Of a stretch of DNA of 64,000 nt, positions 26,831 to 34,697 are shown piece after piece. The notes under the pieces are model-generated. The model did not search any database and was not told where the DNA came from. It worked only from the letters and a program-made list of their open reading frames with translations. The stretch is from positions 248,001 through 312,000 of the forward strand of contig NZ_JAYMYY010000005.1 of assembly GCF_039889165.1 (NCBI RefSeq), in the 5' to 3' direction. The position numbers and the translations under genes were made by a program. This DNA is from Pseudocitrobacter cyperus (lineage in GTDB: Bacteria; Pseudomonadota; Gammaproteobacteria; Enterobacterales; Enterobacteriaceae). The first letter of the stretch is position 1; every line of letters begins with the position of its first letter.

Positions 26831-27730
26831 CTAATCAACGTACTCTTTCATCACCTCAGTTAACCATTCCATAAAGAGATGCACGCGGCGCGACAGATTA
26901 CGGCGATGGGGATAAATCAGCGATACCGGCATCGGCTCCGCACGGTATTGCGGCAGGATCTCTACCAGCTTGCCGCTGCGCAACGCTTCCCGTACTCCGA
27001 CGCGCGGTACCTGAATAATACCGAGCCCGGCAAGGCAGGCGGCATGATAGGTTTCAGTGCTGTTCACCGTTAGCATGCCGCCGGTATTCACCCAGCGCGT
27101 GGTGTTATCAATCACCACTTCAAACCCCTGCGGGCGCACGCCGAGACTGGTGGCGTAATGCACCACCGCGTGATCGTCGAGATCCTCCAGCGACGCGGGA
27201 TAACCGAATCGTGCCAGATAATCCGGACTGGCGCAGTTTACCACCGTCAACTTGCCGAGCGGCCTGGCGATTAATCCGGAATCTTTCAGATGACCCACGC
27301 GTACCACACAGTCAAACCCTTCGCGGATCACATCAACCAACCGGTCGCTGCTGCTCAACTCCAGCTCAATACCGGGGTAGTTCTGCAAGAATGTCGGTAA
27401 TCGCGGGATAACCAGGTTTCTGGCAACGCCGACCGGCATGTCCACGCGCAGGCGTCCGCTCACGCTGCTGGGGTCGCTCTGGAACAGGCTGTCGAGTTCC
27501 TCCAGATTGCTGAGCAAATCTTTGGCGCGTTCGTAGTAGACCATCCCGTCCTGCGTCATCTGAACACGGCGTGTGGTGCGGTGCAAAAGGCGGCAGCCGA
27601 GCTGATTTTCCAGCGCCTGTATCTGGCGCGATACGCTACCTTTAGGAAGACCGAGGGTATCGGCGGCGCGCGAAAAACTCTCCAGTTCCGCCACGCGGAT
27701 GAACAATTGCATTGCGTGAATTTTATCCAT
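26831..27730 (-). CDS. yhjC: LysR-family regulator YhjC
   Basis: A 299-residue LysR-type regulator: N-terminal winged helix (residues 1-60, FSRAADTLGLPKGSVSRQI as recognition region) and an effector-binding domain. It is divergent from the SDR gene at 27850, the usual arrangement for a LysR regulator and its target, so control of the SDR gene and of itself is likely. No ligand can be predicted. Confidence 0.9.
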   Translation of the reverse strand: MDKIHAMQLFIRVAELESFSRAADTLGLPKGSVSRQIQALENQLGCRLLHRTTRRVQMTQDGMVYYERAKDLLSNLEELDSLFQSDPSSVSGRLRVDMPVGVARNLVIPRLPTFLQNYPGIELELSSSDRLVDVIREGFDCVVRVGHLKDSGLIARPLGKLTVVNCASPDYLARFGYPASLEDLDDHAVVHYATSLGVRPQGFEVVIDNTTRWVNTGGMLTVNSTETYHAACLAGLGIIQVPRVGVREALRSGKLVEILPQYRAEPMPVSLIYPHRRNLSRRVHLFMEWLTEVMKEYVD

Positions 27731-27849
27731 CCTGACACCTTATTGTTGTTGTAAGTGAGACAGTGAAGCGCAATAAACCATATTTATTGTTCTTTTAGCA
27801 CCTAATAAGCTTGTTCTCAACGCACAAACCATCTGAAGTGAGGTTTACC

Positions 27850-28608
27850 ATGACGCAACGTATCGCATTAGTGACCGGCGGCAGCCGTGGGCTGGGTAAA
27901 AATGCCGTATTGAAGCTGGCAGCCCAGGGAACAGATATTATTTTTACCTACCATAGCCAGCAACAAGCCGCGCAGGATGTGGTAAATGAAATTCAGCAAA
28001 CAGGCGCGAAAGCGGTGGCATTACAGCTTAACGTCAGTGATATTCATGATTTTGAACGCTTTGCTGAACAGGTGAAACAGGCACTGAAAGAGACGTGGCA
28101 ACGCGACACGTTTGATTATTTAGTGAACAATGCCGGAATTGGCATCAACGCGCCGTTTGCCGAGACGACGGAAGCGCAATTTGATGAATTATTGAACATC
28201 CAGTTTAAGGGGCCATTTTTCCTGACTCAGCGCCTGCTGCCGCTAATAAAAAATGGCGGGCGCATCCTTAATGTTTCGACGGGGCTCGCACGCTTTGCGC
28301 TACCGGGGTTTTCCGCTTATGCGGCGATGAAAGGGGCGATGGAGGTGCTGACGCGCTACCAGGCGAAAGAGCTGGGCGCGCGTGGTATTTCGGTGAACAT
28401 CATTGCACCCGGTGCGATCGAGACTGATTTTGGCGGTGGTAGCGTGCGCGATAATGAACAGGTGAATCAGTACATTGCATCACAAACTGCGCTGGGGCGC
28501 GTGGGTATGCCGGATGACATCGGCGACGCGATTGCCGCACTGCTGAGCGATAAGCTCGGCTGGATGAACGCCCAGCGGGTGGAGGTTTCCGGGGGGATGT
28601 TTTTGTAG
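27850..28608 (+). CDS. Short-chain dehydrogenase/reductase
   Basis: A 252-residue classical SDR. The Rossmann signature TGGSRGLG (near residue 9) with a following Lys suggests NADP(H) preference. NNAG, the catalytic Ser in NVSTG and YAAMK (catalytic Tyr and Lys) are present. The start was set at MTQRIALVTGG, preceded by GTGAGG; an upstream ATG adds 13 residues that overlap the promoter region. It is divergent from yhjC and probably regulated by it. Substrate unknown. Confidence 0.9.
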   Translation: MTQRIALVTGGSRGLGKNAVLKLAAQGTDIIFTYHSQQQAAQDVVNEIQQTGAKAVALQLNVSDIHDFERFAEQVKQALKETWQRDTFDYLVNNAGIGINAPFAETTEAQFDELLNIQFKGPFFLTQRLLPLIKNGGRILNVSTGLARFALPGFSAYAAMKGAMEVLTRYQAKELGARGISVNIIAPGAIETDFGGGSVRDNEQVNQYIASQTALGRVGMPDDIGDAIAALLSDKLGWMNAQRVEVSGGMFL

Positions 28609-28614
28609 GGGGAG

Positions 28615-28726
28615 CCCCTCACCCCCGGCCCTCTCCCCAAAGGGGAGAGGGCGAAAACCTGTGCAGAGATTGGCAATGTGCACAATCATTCCCTCTCCCC
28701 TTTGGGGAGAGGGTTAGGGTGAGGGG
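28615..28726. repeat. Double-hairpin intergenic repeat, copy 3
   Basis: Outer arms CCCCTCACCC and AGGGTGAGGGG enclose two hairpins CCCTCTCCCC-AAA-GGGGAGAGGG and CCCTCTCCCC-TTT-GGGGAGAGGG around a core of about 39 bp. It begins 6 bp after the SDR stop. Unlike the other copies, the next gene (yhjB) runs in the same direction. Confidence 0.9.
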
Positions 28727-29055
28727 AACCCAACAACGTATGCTATTCCACACCTGGTAACACTCAACTCTTCTCACCGTCTTTTCTTTATTTCCGCCAT
28801 CGCGCTATTCTTTTGGAAAATTAATATTCATCCCGCTGAAGATTATATTAAGGATTTCCTTAAGTGTAATGTAATAAATAATATGAATAAGTAATACTCT
28901 CCCTCTGGGTGTAATCATTCATAATAAAAATGTTTTTTATTATCACTTCCCTCAGTAGAATAGCCCAGGCCAAACAGCGAGTTCTTATTTACCTTCGCTA
29001 GTAATACCCTTCACACTTCAATGTGTTAGGTCAACTTTTCTGATGAGGAATCAGT
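28727..29055. other. AT-rich upstream region of yhjB
   Basis: A 329-bp gene-free stretch clearly richer in A+T than its surroundings. It contains a 10-bp all-AT inverted repeat ATAATAAAAA/TTTTTATTAT (28921-28930 with 28934-28943). It presumably carries the yhjB promoter, but I cannot pick a hexamer pair with confidence. Such composition is typical of H-NS-bound regulatory DNA; that is inference. Confidence 0.5.
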
Positions 29056-29682
29056 ATGCAGGTAATCATGTTTGACAGGCAGTCGATATTTATTCATGGA
29101 ATGAAGATCAGTTTGCAGGAAAATATTCCTGAAATAGATATTTACCCCGTAAGTCAGGCAGATGAACTGTGGCGACGGTTGCTGGAATATCCGGATGCGT
29201 TACTTATTCTGGATGGCGACATGGATAAATCGTTTTGCAGTTGGTTGTTACAGGAAAAAGCGCAGCAGTTTCCGTTTTCATATACGGTTATTGTGACGAG
29301 CGATTGCCAGCAGGGCTGGTTGAGGGAGTCTCTGGCCTGGAATGTGCAGGCGATTGTTCCACGCCATGAGAGCGTAGAGACGTTTGTTCAGGCGATTAAC
29401 AGCGCTGCCTGCGGTTTAATGTGCCTTCCAGGAGACTGGTCGTTTGGCTATGAAAGCGAGCGGCGCGGCCTGGATATGTTAAGCCATCGTCAGCGTGAAA
29501 TTCTGGAACTGCTGGCAAACGGCGAGTCGAATAAAGAGATTAGCCGAACGTTGAACATCAGCGCCGGAACGGTGAAAGCGCATCTTGAATCGCTGTACCG
29601 GCGTCTGGATGTGAAAAATCGTACACAGGCCGCAATGTTATTCGGCGCCTGTGAGCTTTCCATCCAAAGCTATTCCGAATAA
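29056..29682 (+). CDS. yhjB: LuxR-type transcriptional regulator YhjB
   Basis: A 208-residue protein with a receiver-like N-terminal half (DRQSIF near residue 7, LILDGD around 50-55) and a C-terminal LuxR/FixJ helix-turn-helix (about 142-195: LSHRQREILELLANGESNKEI, then GTVKAHLESLY). The receiver lacks some usual switch residues, so phosphorylation is uncertain. In E. coli the ortholog is poorly characterised. Its last 45 bp overlap the convergent lysozyme-like gene. Confidence 0.88.
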   Translation: MQVIMFDRQSIFIHGMKISLQENIPEIDIYPVSQADELWRRLLEYPDALLILDGDMDKSFCSWLLQEKAQQFPFSYTVIVTSDCQQGWLRESLAWNVQAIVPRHESVETFVQAINSAACGLMCLPGDWSFGYESERRGLDMLSHRQREILELLANGESNKEISRTLNISAGTVKAHLESLYRRLDVKNRTQAAMLFGACELSIQSYSE

Positions 29683-30114
29683 CGTGCATTCGGCCTGACG
29701 CTGTATGTTCAGGCCGTTGCCCCGTATTCCATTCATCTCAATATCTGCCTGCCAGAGCGCCATCGCCTCCGGGAATCGCCGCTGATTGATTAGCCTGAGT
29801 ATTGCCGATCCGGCGAGTGTCTGTGGCCCGATACTCAGCGCGAGAGAGACCAGCGCATCGTACTGGCTTTGGGTTAATTGCACCTGAAGCTCATGTTTCA
29901 GCATCTCCTGGCAAGCGTGAATATCTTCTACCAGCAGCGTCTGTGCCTGTTGGCGGCTCAGCGGCAGCACGAAGGTTTCATTTTCCTGTATCAGATGGCC
30001 ATAACCCACCACCCACAGATGACATTCATCCAGGTAAGGTTCGGCAGAAAACCCCTGGAATAGTTTGATAAACGATAACCCTTCCGGGCTGATCTGTTGG
30101 GCGGTGTTTGCCAT
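29638..30114 (-). CDS. GH24 (T4-type) lysozyme-like protein, catalytic residues missing
   Basis: A 158-residue protein with the GH24 endolysin fold. The N-terminal stretch aligns without gaps to phage enzymes: FQGFSAEPYLD and VVGYGH fill the places of xEGxxLxAYxD and TIGYGH. Of the catalytic Glu-Asp-Thr triad only Asp29 remains; Glu is Gln20 and Thr is Val36. There is no signal peptide or anchor and no phage neighbours. I infer a domesticated, probably inactive, peptidoglycan-binding or scaffolding protein. A similar gene lies between yhjB and treF in Salmonella. GAGGAAAAA precedes the ATG. Divergent from the gene at 30308. Confidence 0.8.
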   Translation of the reverse strand: MANTAQQISPEGLSFIKLFQGFSAEPYLDECHLWVVGYGHLIQENETFVLPLSRQQAQTLLVEDIHACQEMLKHELQVQLTQSQYDALVSLALSIGPQTLAGSAILRLINQRRFPEAMALWQADIEMNGIRGNGLNIQRQAECTLFGIALDGKLTGAE

Positions 30115-30307
30115 TTTTTCCTCACTTAGTCAATTGGTTAGCGAGTGTAGAGGAAGTGTGGTAACGCGCCTATTCGCCAGATGGCCTGGGTCAAATACGC
30201 AAGCCAGTGCGGCCGTATCAACAATATATTTCATTACCTGCGAGTTTTGCTGCAACAATAGAATGAAAGGTTAATCGTGAGCTGCAAGCTGTTGGTTAAG
30301 GACGTGG

Positions 30308-31888
30308 ATGATGCCTACCCCATCGCATCAATTATTTGAACACTGCCTGAGCGTTATCCGCCAGGCGTCTGTTGAGATCCTTAATTTACTCGACCAGCGC
30401 GTCGGGGAAGGAAAGGAGCCTCGCTGGTTTCTGGAGCAACTGGATCAGGCCAGATTAAACCTTGGCGGCTGGGCGAGCGTTGCCAAAAAGCTCAACCTTA
30501 ATGATGCGGAACTCAGCGAATTTACCTTACAGCTCCGTCATTTGCAGAAGCTCGTGCCGCGCTATGAGCGGGGTCAGCCGGTGACGGATAATCAACTCAT
30601 CGCTGCGGCGAGAATGGTTGTCGCGCTGGAGCTTGTGCGCCAGCGGCAGCCGCTTCTGACCTTCGGCAGCGATTCCGCGGCGGACGCCGAGCAGCTTGAA
30701 GCTCTGGCGCTACGGCAACTACGGATGATTCAGTTGGCGCTGGCAGCGCTTGTGCGGCAGGTCTGGCCGGAGACGACCCGCCTGCATAATCATCTCAAAC
30801 TCCAGTTTGGCGCAGAGCGCGTCCGTCGCTGGCTGTCGCGCAGCGAAGGGGGCGACATTCTCAGTGGTATGCAGTTCAGCGAGCTGGCGCTGTTGGTGAT
30901 TGATAAGAAAGCGTTCTCAAGGGACTATTCGTCGCTGTTTTACAGCCAGACCAACCTGACGCTTCTCGCCGAGCCACGTCTGACGCTGCACGCCTTTCTG
31001 GAGGATATTCGCCAGATTCGCGCGGCGGTTGTTGGCAAACGGGCCATCTCCTCTACGGCATTTCTGTTGCTGGATATTTATGCCCGACAGATTGCCACGC
31101 CTTTACAGCGAGCCTATGAGCAGGGGAGAACACTGGTGAATCCGGCCAGTCTGATGTCGGCCGACGGGAATGTGGTGCAACATTTCTGGGATGAACAACG
31201 TGACTTTTCCCGCCTCTACGGCGCGGATGATGAGCCTGTTCACGATGCCATTGAGCGGATGCGCAAAGGGCCAACGCGAACGCCGGAAGCGCGGGAGCGA
31301 TTAATCTCGACGGGATTATGGGCCGCTGTGGGCGTGATGGTACTGGTGATGGTGGTTGGGGGAATCTGGATGTTCAATTCTTCTCCTGTTACCACCCCGG
31401 CCAGCGCATCGGCGACACCTGCGCCCGGCATAGAAGCCCCGTCGCGAGATTCGCCGCGCACACAACTGGCGAATCGCGGCATTAACTGGGATATCAACGG
31501 ATTGCGGTCGGCTATCGATCGTAACGACGCTGAAGTTGTGCAGCTATTCATGCGTGGGGGAATGGAGTGGCAGCTCGCCTGGACCGAGCAGGCACTGTCA
31601 GCGCAGCATGACGAGGTGATCGCGCTGCTGTTACGCTATCGTCTGCAAATGGATGAGCCGAAACCATGTCGACGCTTTATCACCACGCTCGGTCATGCGC
31701 TTGCCGGGGGCGAACCCTTAAGCGGAGAGCGCAAGGATATTTTGCAGACGTTCTGCACCCGGCCTGCCGTTGTGGATGCTCAGCGGCTGGAGGTGGAGAA
31801 AGCCAGCCGCCGCGCCAGCGCACAGCCAACAGCGCACAACACGCAGTGGCTGAAGATACAAAGCGATATCTACGCGGTAATTAAGTAG
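30308..31888 (+). CDS. Membrane protein with HEPN-like N-terminal and ankyrin-like C-terminal parts (STY4199-like)
   Basis: A 526-residue protein. Residues 1-320 are helical and charged and resemble the Salmonella STY4199 family, annotated as HEPN-domain proteins. A single membrane helix spans about 333-356, then comes a Pro/Ala/Thr-rich linker and a 150-residue C-terminal domain that starts with an ankyrin-like helix pair (GINWDINGLRSAI, then VQLFMRGGM) and holds Cys454 and Cys483. I see no clear Rx4-6H ribonuclease motif. An ATG one codon later is equally possible. It is divergent from the lysozyme-like gene across 193 bp, suggesting joint function. Role unknown. Confidence 0.75.
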   Translation: MMPTPSHQLFEHCLSVIRQASVEILNLLDQRVGEGKEPRWFLEQLDQARLNLGGWASVAKKLNLNDAELSEFTLQLRHLQKLVPRYERGQPVTDNQLIAAARMVVALELVRQRQPLLTFGSDSAADAEQLEALALRQLRMIQLALAALVRQVWPETTRLHNHLKLQFGAERVRRWLSRSEGGDILSGMQFSELALLVIDKKAFSRDYSSLFYSQTNLTLLAEPRLTLHAFLEDIRQIRAAVVGKRAISSTAFLLLDIYARQIATPLQRAYEQGRTLVNPASLMSADGNVVQHFWDEQRDFSRLYGADDEPVHDAIERMRKGPTRTPEARERLISTGLWAAVGVMVLVMVVGGIWMFNSSPVTTPASASATPAPGIEAPSRDSPRTQLANRGINWDINGLRSAIDRNDAEVVQLFMRGGMEWQLAWTEQALSAQHDEVIALLLRYRLQMDEPKPCRRFITTLGHALAGGEPLSGERKDILQTFCTRPAVVDAQRLEVEKASRRASAQPTAHNTQWLKIQSDIYAVIK

Positions 31889-31914
31889 ATACGGGGGAGA
31901 ACCATCAGCAGAGA

Positions 31915-33564
31915 CTACGGTTCGCCGTAAAGGCCAATCAACCGACGTACCACGCCGTTAGTCCAGCCGAAACCATCCTGCAATGGATACTCCCCGCCGC
32001 CCCCTTCGCGCGGTGTGCCCTCGGCAATATGGTATTTCTCAATTAACTTGTGGTGGTCGCGATAGAAGTGATTCACGGTTTCCAGCCAGTTATGAGCAAT
32101 TTCATTGCCCAGCACATCGTGACCATAGAGTTTAAACCCCTGGATCGCCATCCACTGTAGCGGCGCCCAGCCGTTGGGGTAATCCCACTGTTCACCGCTT
32201 TCGTACTCGGTTGCCAGGATACCGCGCGGCGTAAGCAGGCGTGCACGTATGGCCAGCGCCAGCCTGTCCGCCTGCTCATGGGTCGCCATGCCGACATACA
32301 GCGGAACGACGCTGGCGGCGGAAAACAGCGCCAGTTGTTCGCGCCGCCAGTCATAGTCGCGAAATACACCGCACTCTTCATCCCAAAGGTAGTGCGACAC
32401 CGCAGCCCGACGGGCGCTGGCTTTCTGTTTAAATAGCGCCTGAGTCTCTTTATCTCCCTTCAACCCGGAAAGATTCGCGATGGTATTTTCCAGTTTGAAC
32501 AGAAAGGCGTTCAAATCGATGGGAATAAACTGGGTGGTTCGAATGCTCGCCAGCCGGGTGGTATCGCGCAGCCAGCGTGAGGAGTAGTCCCAGCCGGAAG
32601 CCGCACCCGCGCGCAAATCGCGATAAACTTCGTTTGGCGGGCGTCCTGAATGTTTGGCGGTTTCGACGTCCTCAATCCACGACTCGTCACGCGGCGTATC
32701 ACGATCGTCCCAGTAGCGGTTGAGCAGGGAGCCATCCGGCATGCGCACGACGTGGCGATAGGCCTGATTGGGGATCAGCGATTCCGCACCGTCCATCCAG
32801 AAGCTGTACTCCATCTTCAGATGGTCGAGATAACGTTTGGCACCGCGCACGCCATCCTCTTCGAACAGCTCAACCATCAGCGCGAAGACCGGCGGCTGAG
32901 AGCGGCTCAGGTAGTAGGTGCGATTACCGTTAGGAATGTGGCCGTAGCGTTCAATCATCCACGCGAAATTGTCCGCCATACATTTGAGCAGGTCTTCGCG
33001 CCCGCTCTCTGCCAACCCCAGCATGGTGAAGTAGGAGTCCCAGTAATAGGTCTCACTAAACCGTCCGCCGGGTACGATATAGGACTGCGGCAGCGCCAGC
33101 AGCGATGAGCCGGGAATGTGATCCTGCGGTTCGCGGGTCAGCACCGGCCAGAGCGTATCGATGTGCTCTTTCAGGGATTTATCCGGGTCTGACATGTACT
33201 CGCTGTCGTGCGTCTCGGGAAGCCAGAAATTCTCTTCGACAAATCGTCGCAGGTCGAACCCAGGCTTACGTTTAATGCGGCGGTAGTGGATCAGGATATC
33301 CAGCGGATCCTTTTTCGGCGCACAGTCGGGGAAGGTTTTGCTATCGCGAAAGATATGCGCGCGTTGCACATTCTCGAATAGCTCCAGATAACGATCGGCA
33401 GGCGTCAGGGCATCGGAGGCGGGCAGGCCCTCGATAACTTCCGGCTCCGGTTCGGCATCAAGCATTTCATCCAGTTTTAATTCGAACGGATCCGCCTCGT
33501 AGCACAGTTCGACTTCTATCGCTAAGGCCTCGGACTCTTCGTTACGTATTTTCTGGTTGAACAT
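31915..33564 (-). CDS. treF: Cytoplasmic trehalase TreF (GH37)
   Basis: TreF splits trehalose to two glucose in the cytosol. The 549-residue protein equals E. coli TreF in length and carries both trehalase signatures, PGGRFSETYYWDSY and QWDYPNGWAP, with no signal peptide. The N-terminal acidic extension also matches TreF rather than periplasmic TreA. Convergent with the gene at 30308 (26-bp gap). Confidence 0.97.
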   Translation of the reverse strand: MFNQKIRNEESEALAIEVELCYEADPFELKLDEMLDAEPEPEVIEGLPASDALTPADRYLELFENVQRAHIFRDSKTFPDCAPKKDPLDILIHYRRIKRKPGFDLRRFVEENFWLPETHDSEYMSDPDKSLKEHIDTLWPVLTREPQDHIPGSSLLALPQSYIVPGGRFSETYYWDSYFTMLGLAESGREDLLKCMADNFAWMIERYGHIPNGNRTYYLSRSQPPVFALMVELFEEDGVRGAKRYLDHLKMEYSFWMDGAESLIPNQAYRHVVRMPDGSLLNRYWDDRDTPRDESWIEDVETAKHSGRPPNEVYRDLRAGAASGWDYSSRWLRDTTRLASIRTTQFIPIDLNAFLFKLENTIANLSGLKGDKETQALFKQKASARRAAVSHYLWDEECGVFRDYDWRREQLALFSAASVVPLYVGMATHEQADRLALAIRARLLTPRGILATEYESGEQWDYPNGWAPLQWMAIQGFKLYGHDVLGNEIAHNWLETVNHFYRDHHKLIEKYHIAEGTPREGGGGEYPLQDGFGWTNGVVRRLIGLYGEP

Positions 33565-33729
33565 AGTGCAGGCAACCTCCGGTGGGCGTCATTTTACATC
33601 CCGGTTTTACCCGGCCATCTATAAAGCGTAGACATTCGCTTCGGTTACGGGGGAACAAAGTGTGCGGTAGATCACGGTTTATAATGAGGTGGTGGAGAGT
33701 ATTATTTTTCAGGTTGATGAAAAATAACA

Positions 33730-33768
33730 AAAAAATAAAATCCCGGTCGCTGGCGCTTGCGGGATTTT
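33730..33768 (-). terminator. Intrinsic terminator of the YjiK-like gene
   Basis: A 9-bp stem AAAATCCCG/CGGGATTTT (33737-33745 with 33760-33768); read on the minus strand, the hairpin is followed by TTTTATTTTTTTG. It lies 25 bp after the stop of the gene at 33793. Confidence 0.85.
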
Positions 33769-33792
33769 CAGAACAATCGATTGTAACGGATT

Positions 33793-34623
33793 TTATCGCT
33801 GGCTGAATTTATAAAACAGATTCGGTTCGCTGACGATATACAAATTACCACGGCCGTCGGTGGCGATACCTTCCGGCTGCGGAATAGAGCGAGCCAGGCC
33901 GTAGTGACCCGCTTTAAGCTGCATAAATTTCAGTTTATGCTCTTTATCAACAACAACGACTTTCTGTGAAATATCGGAAAGAATATAGAGGTCAGACGTC
34001 GAGCCATCGAAATCCATTCCTGAGATATCCCGGACATACCAGGAGAGCATTAATTCATTGAGCGGGTTTTTCCCTGTTTTAAATGCCCCTTCGTCATCTA
34101 AAATATTAAAAATCCGAATGGGCTTTTTTTCTTGCGCCGTCACCATGCGGGAGAGTTCTGGTTTCCAGGCTAATCCCTCAACGCCGCTGTTTTTCTTTTT
34201 GGCTTGAATGTCCGGGCGGTAGGTTTCGGCGTGGCTAATATCTATTTTTTGCGTTGCATCGGTAATGGTGATAATCGCCAGCGTACCGCTCTTTTCTTTG
34301 GAGAGATAAAAACGTTGATTGCCGATGTACTCGATGGCCTCAAGGTCTGCGGGTTTATCTGTTTCGATGCGGCGTAGTACTTTGCCGTCAGCGGCGAGTT
34401 CAAGAATTAACGACGGCGCATCGGTGACGGCGAACAGTGTTTGTGTGTCATGATTCCAGGTAAGGCCAGATAATCCACCGTGTAAATCAGGAATTTGTTT
34501 TGCATCTATCGTAACACGATAGTTATCTATTCGTGGGTAGTTTGTAATGTAGTAATAGAAAGAAAAAATACAAACAATGAAAATAATAAAGAGGGGAAAT
34601 ATTTTGGTTTTTTTATTCTTCAT
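33793..34623 (-). CDS. YjiK-like SdiA-regulated-domain protein
   Basis: A 276-residue protein with an N-terminal membrane helix (about 7-27) and a beta-propeller-like domain typical of the SdiA-regulated family (E. coli YjiK): repeated motifs such as GGLSGLTWN, LEAIEYIGNQRFYL, VEGLAWKP, ISGMDFD and PEGIATDGRGNLYIVSEPN. It is probably periplasmic and tethered; no activity is established for the family. The start at MKNKKTKIF avoids 17 extra residues without support. It lies 74 bp after gor on the same strand. Confidence 0.83.
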   Translation of the reverse strand: MKNKKTKIFPLFIIFIVCIFSFYYYITNYPRIDNYRVTIDAKQIPDLHGGLSGLTWNHDTQTLFAVTDAPSLILELAADGKVLRRIETDKPADLEAIEYIGNQRFYLSKEKSGTLAIITITDATQKIDISHAETYRPDIQAKKKNSGVEGLAWKPELSRMVTAQEKKPIRIFNILDDEGAFKTGKNPLNELMLSWYVRDISGMDFDGSTSDLYILSDISQKVVVVDKEHKLKFMQLKAGHYGLARSIPQPEGIATDGRGNLYIVSEPNLFYKFSQR

Positions 34624-34655
34624 AAACCCACAGTGAATTAACGGAAGAGTAAGAT

Positions 34656-34683
34656 ATCCCCTACATGATGCCATGCAGGGGAT
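34656..34683 (-). terminator. Hairpin between gor and the YjiK-like gene
   Basis: On the minus strand, ATCCCCTGCATG pairs with CATGTAGGGGAT (12-bp stem with one G-T pair, 4-nt loop). A short T-containing flank follows, without a strong T run. It is likely a weak or attenuating terminator after gor. Confidence 0.55.
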
Positions 34684-34697
34684 TGCGCTAACGATAT

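Noticed and set aside
29638..30114. Prophage remnant suggested by a lysozyme-like gene
   Set aside because: No integrase, holin, structural gene or att repeat is nearby, and the gene is in a conserved place between yhjB and treF.
30308..31270. An active HEPN ribonuclease site in the membrane protein
   Set aside because: No Rx4-6H motif could be found in the N-terminal domain, so catalysis is not claimed.
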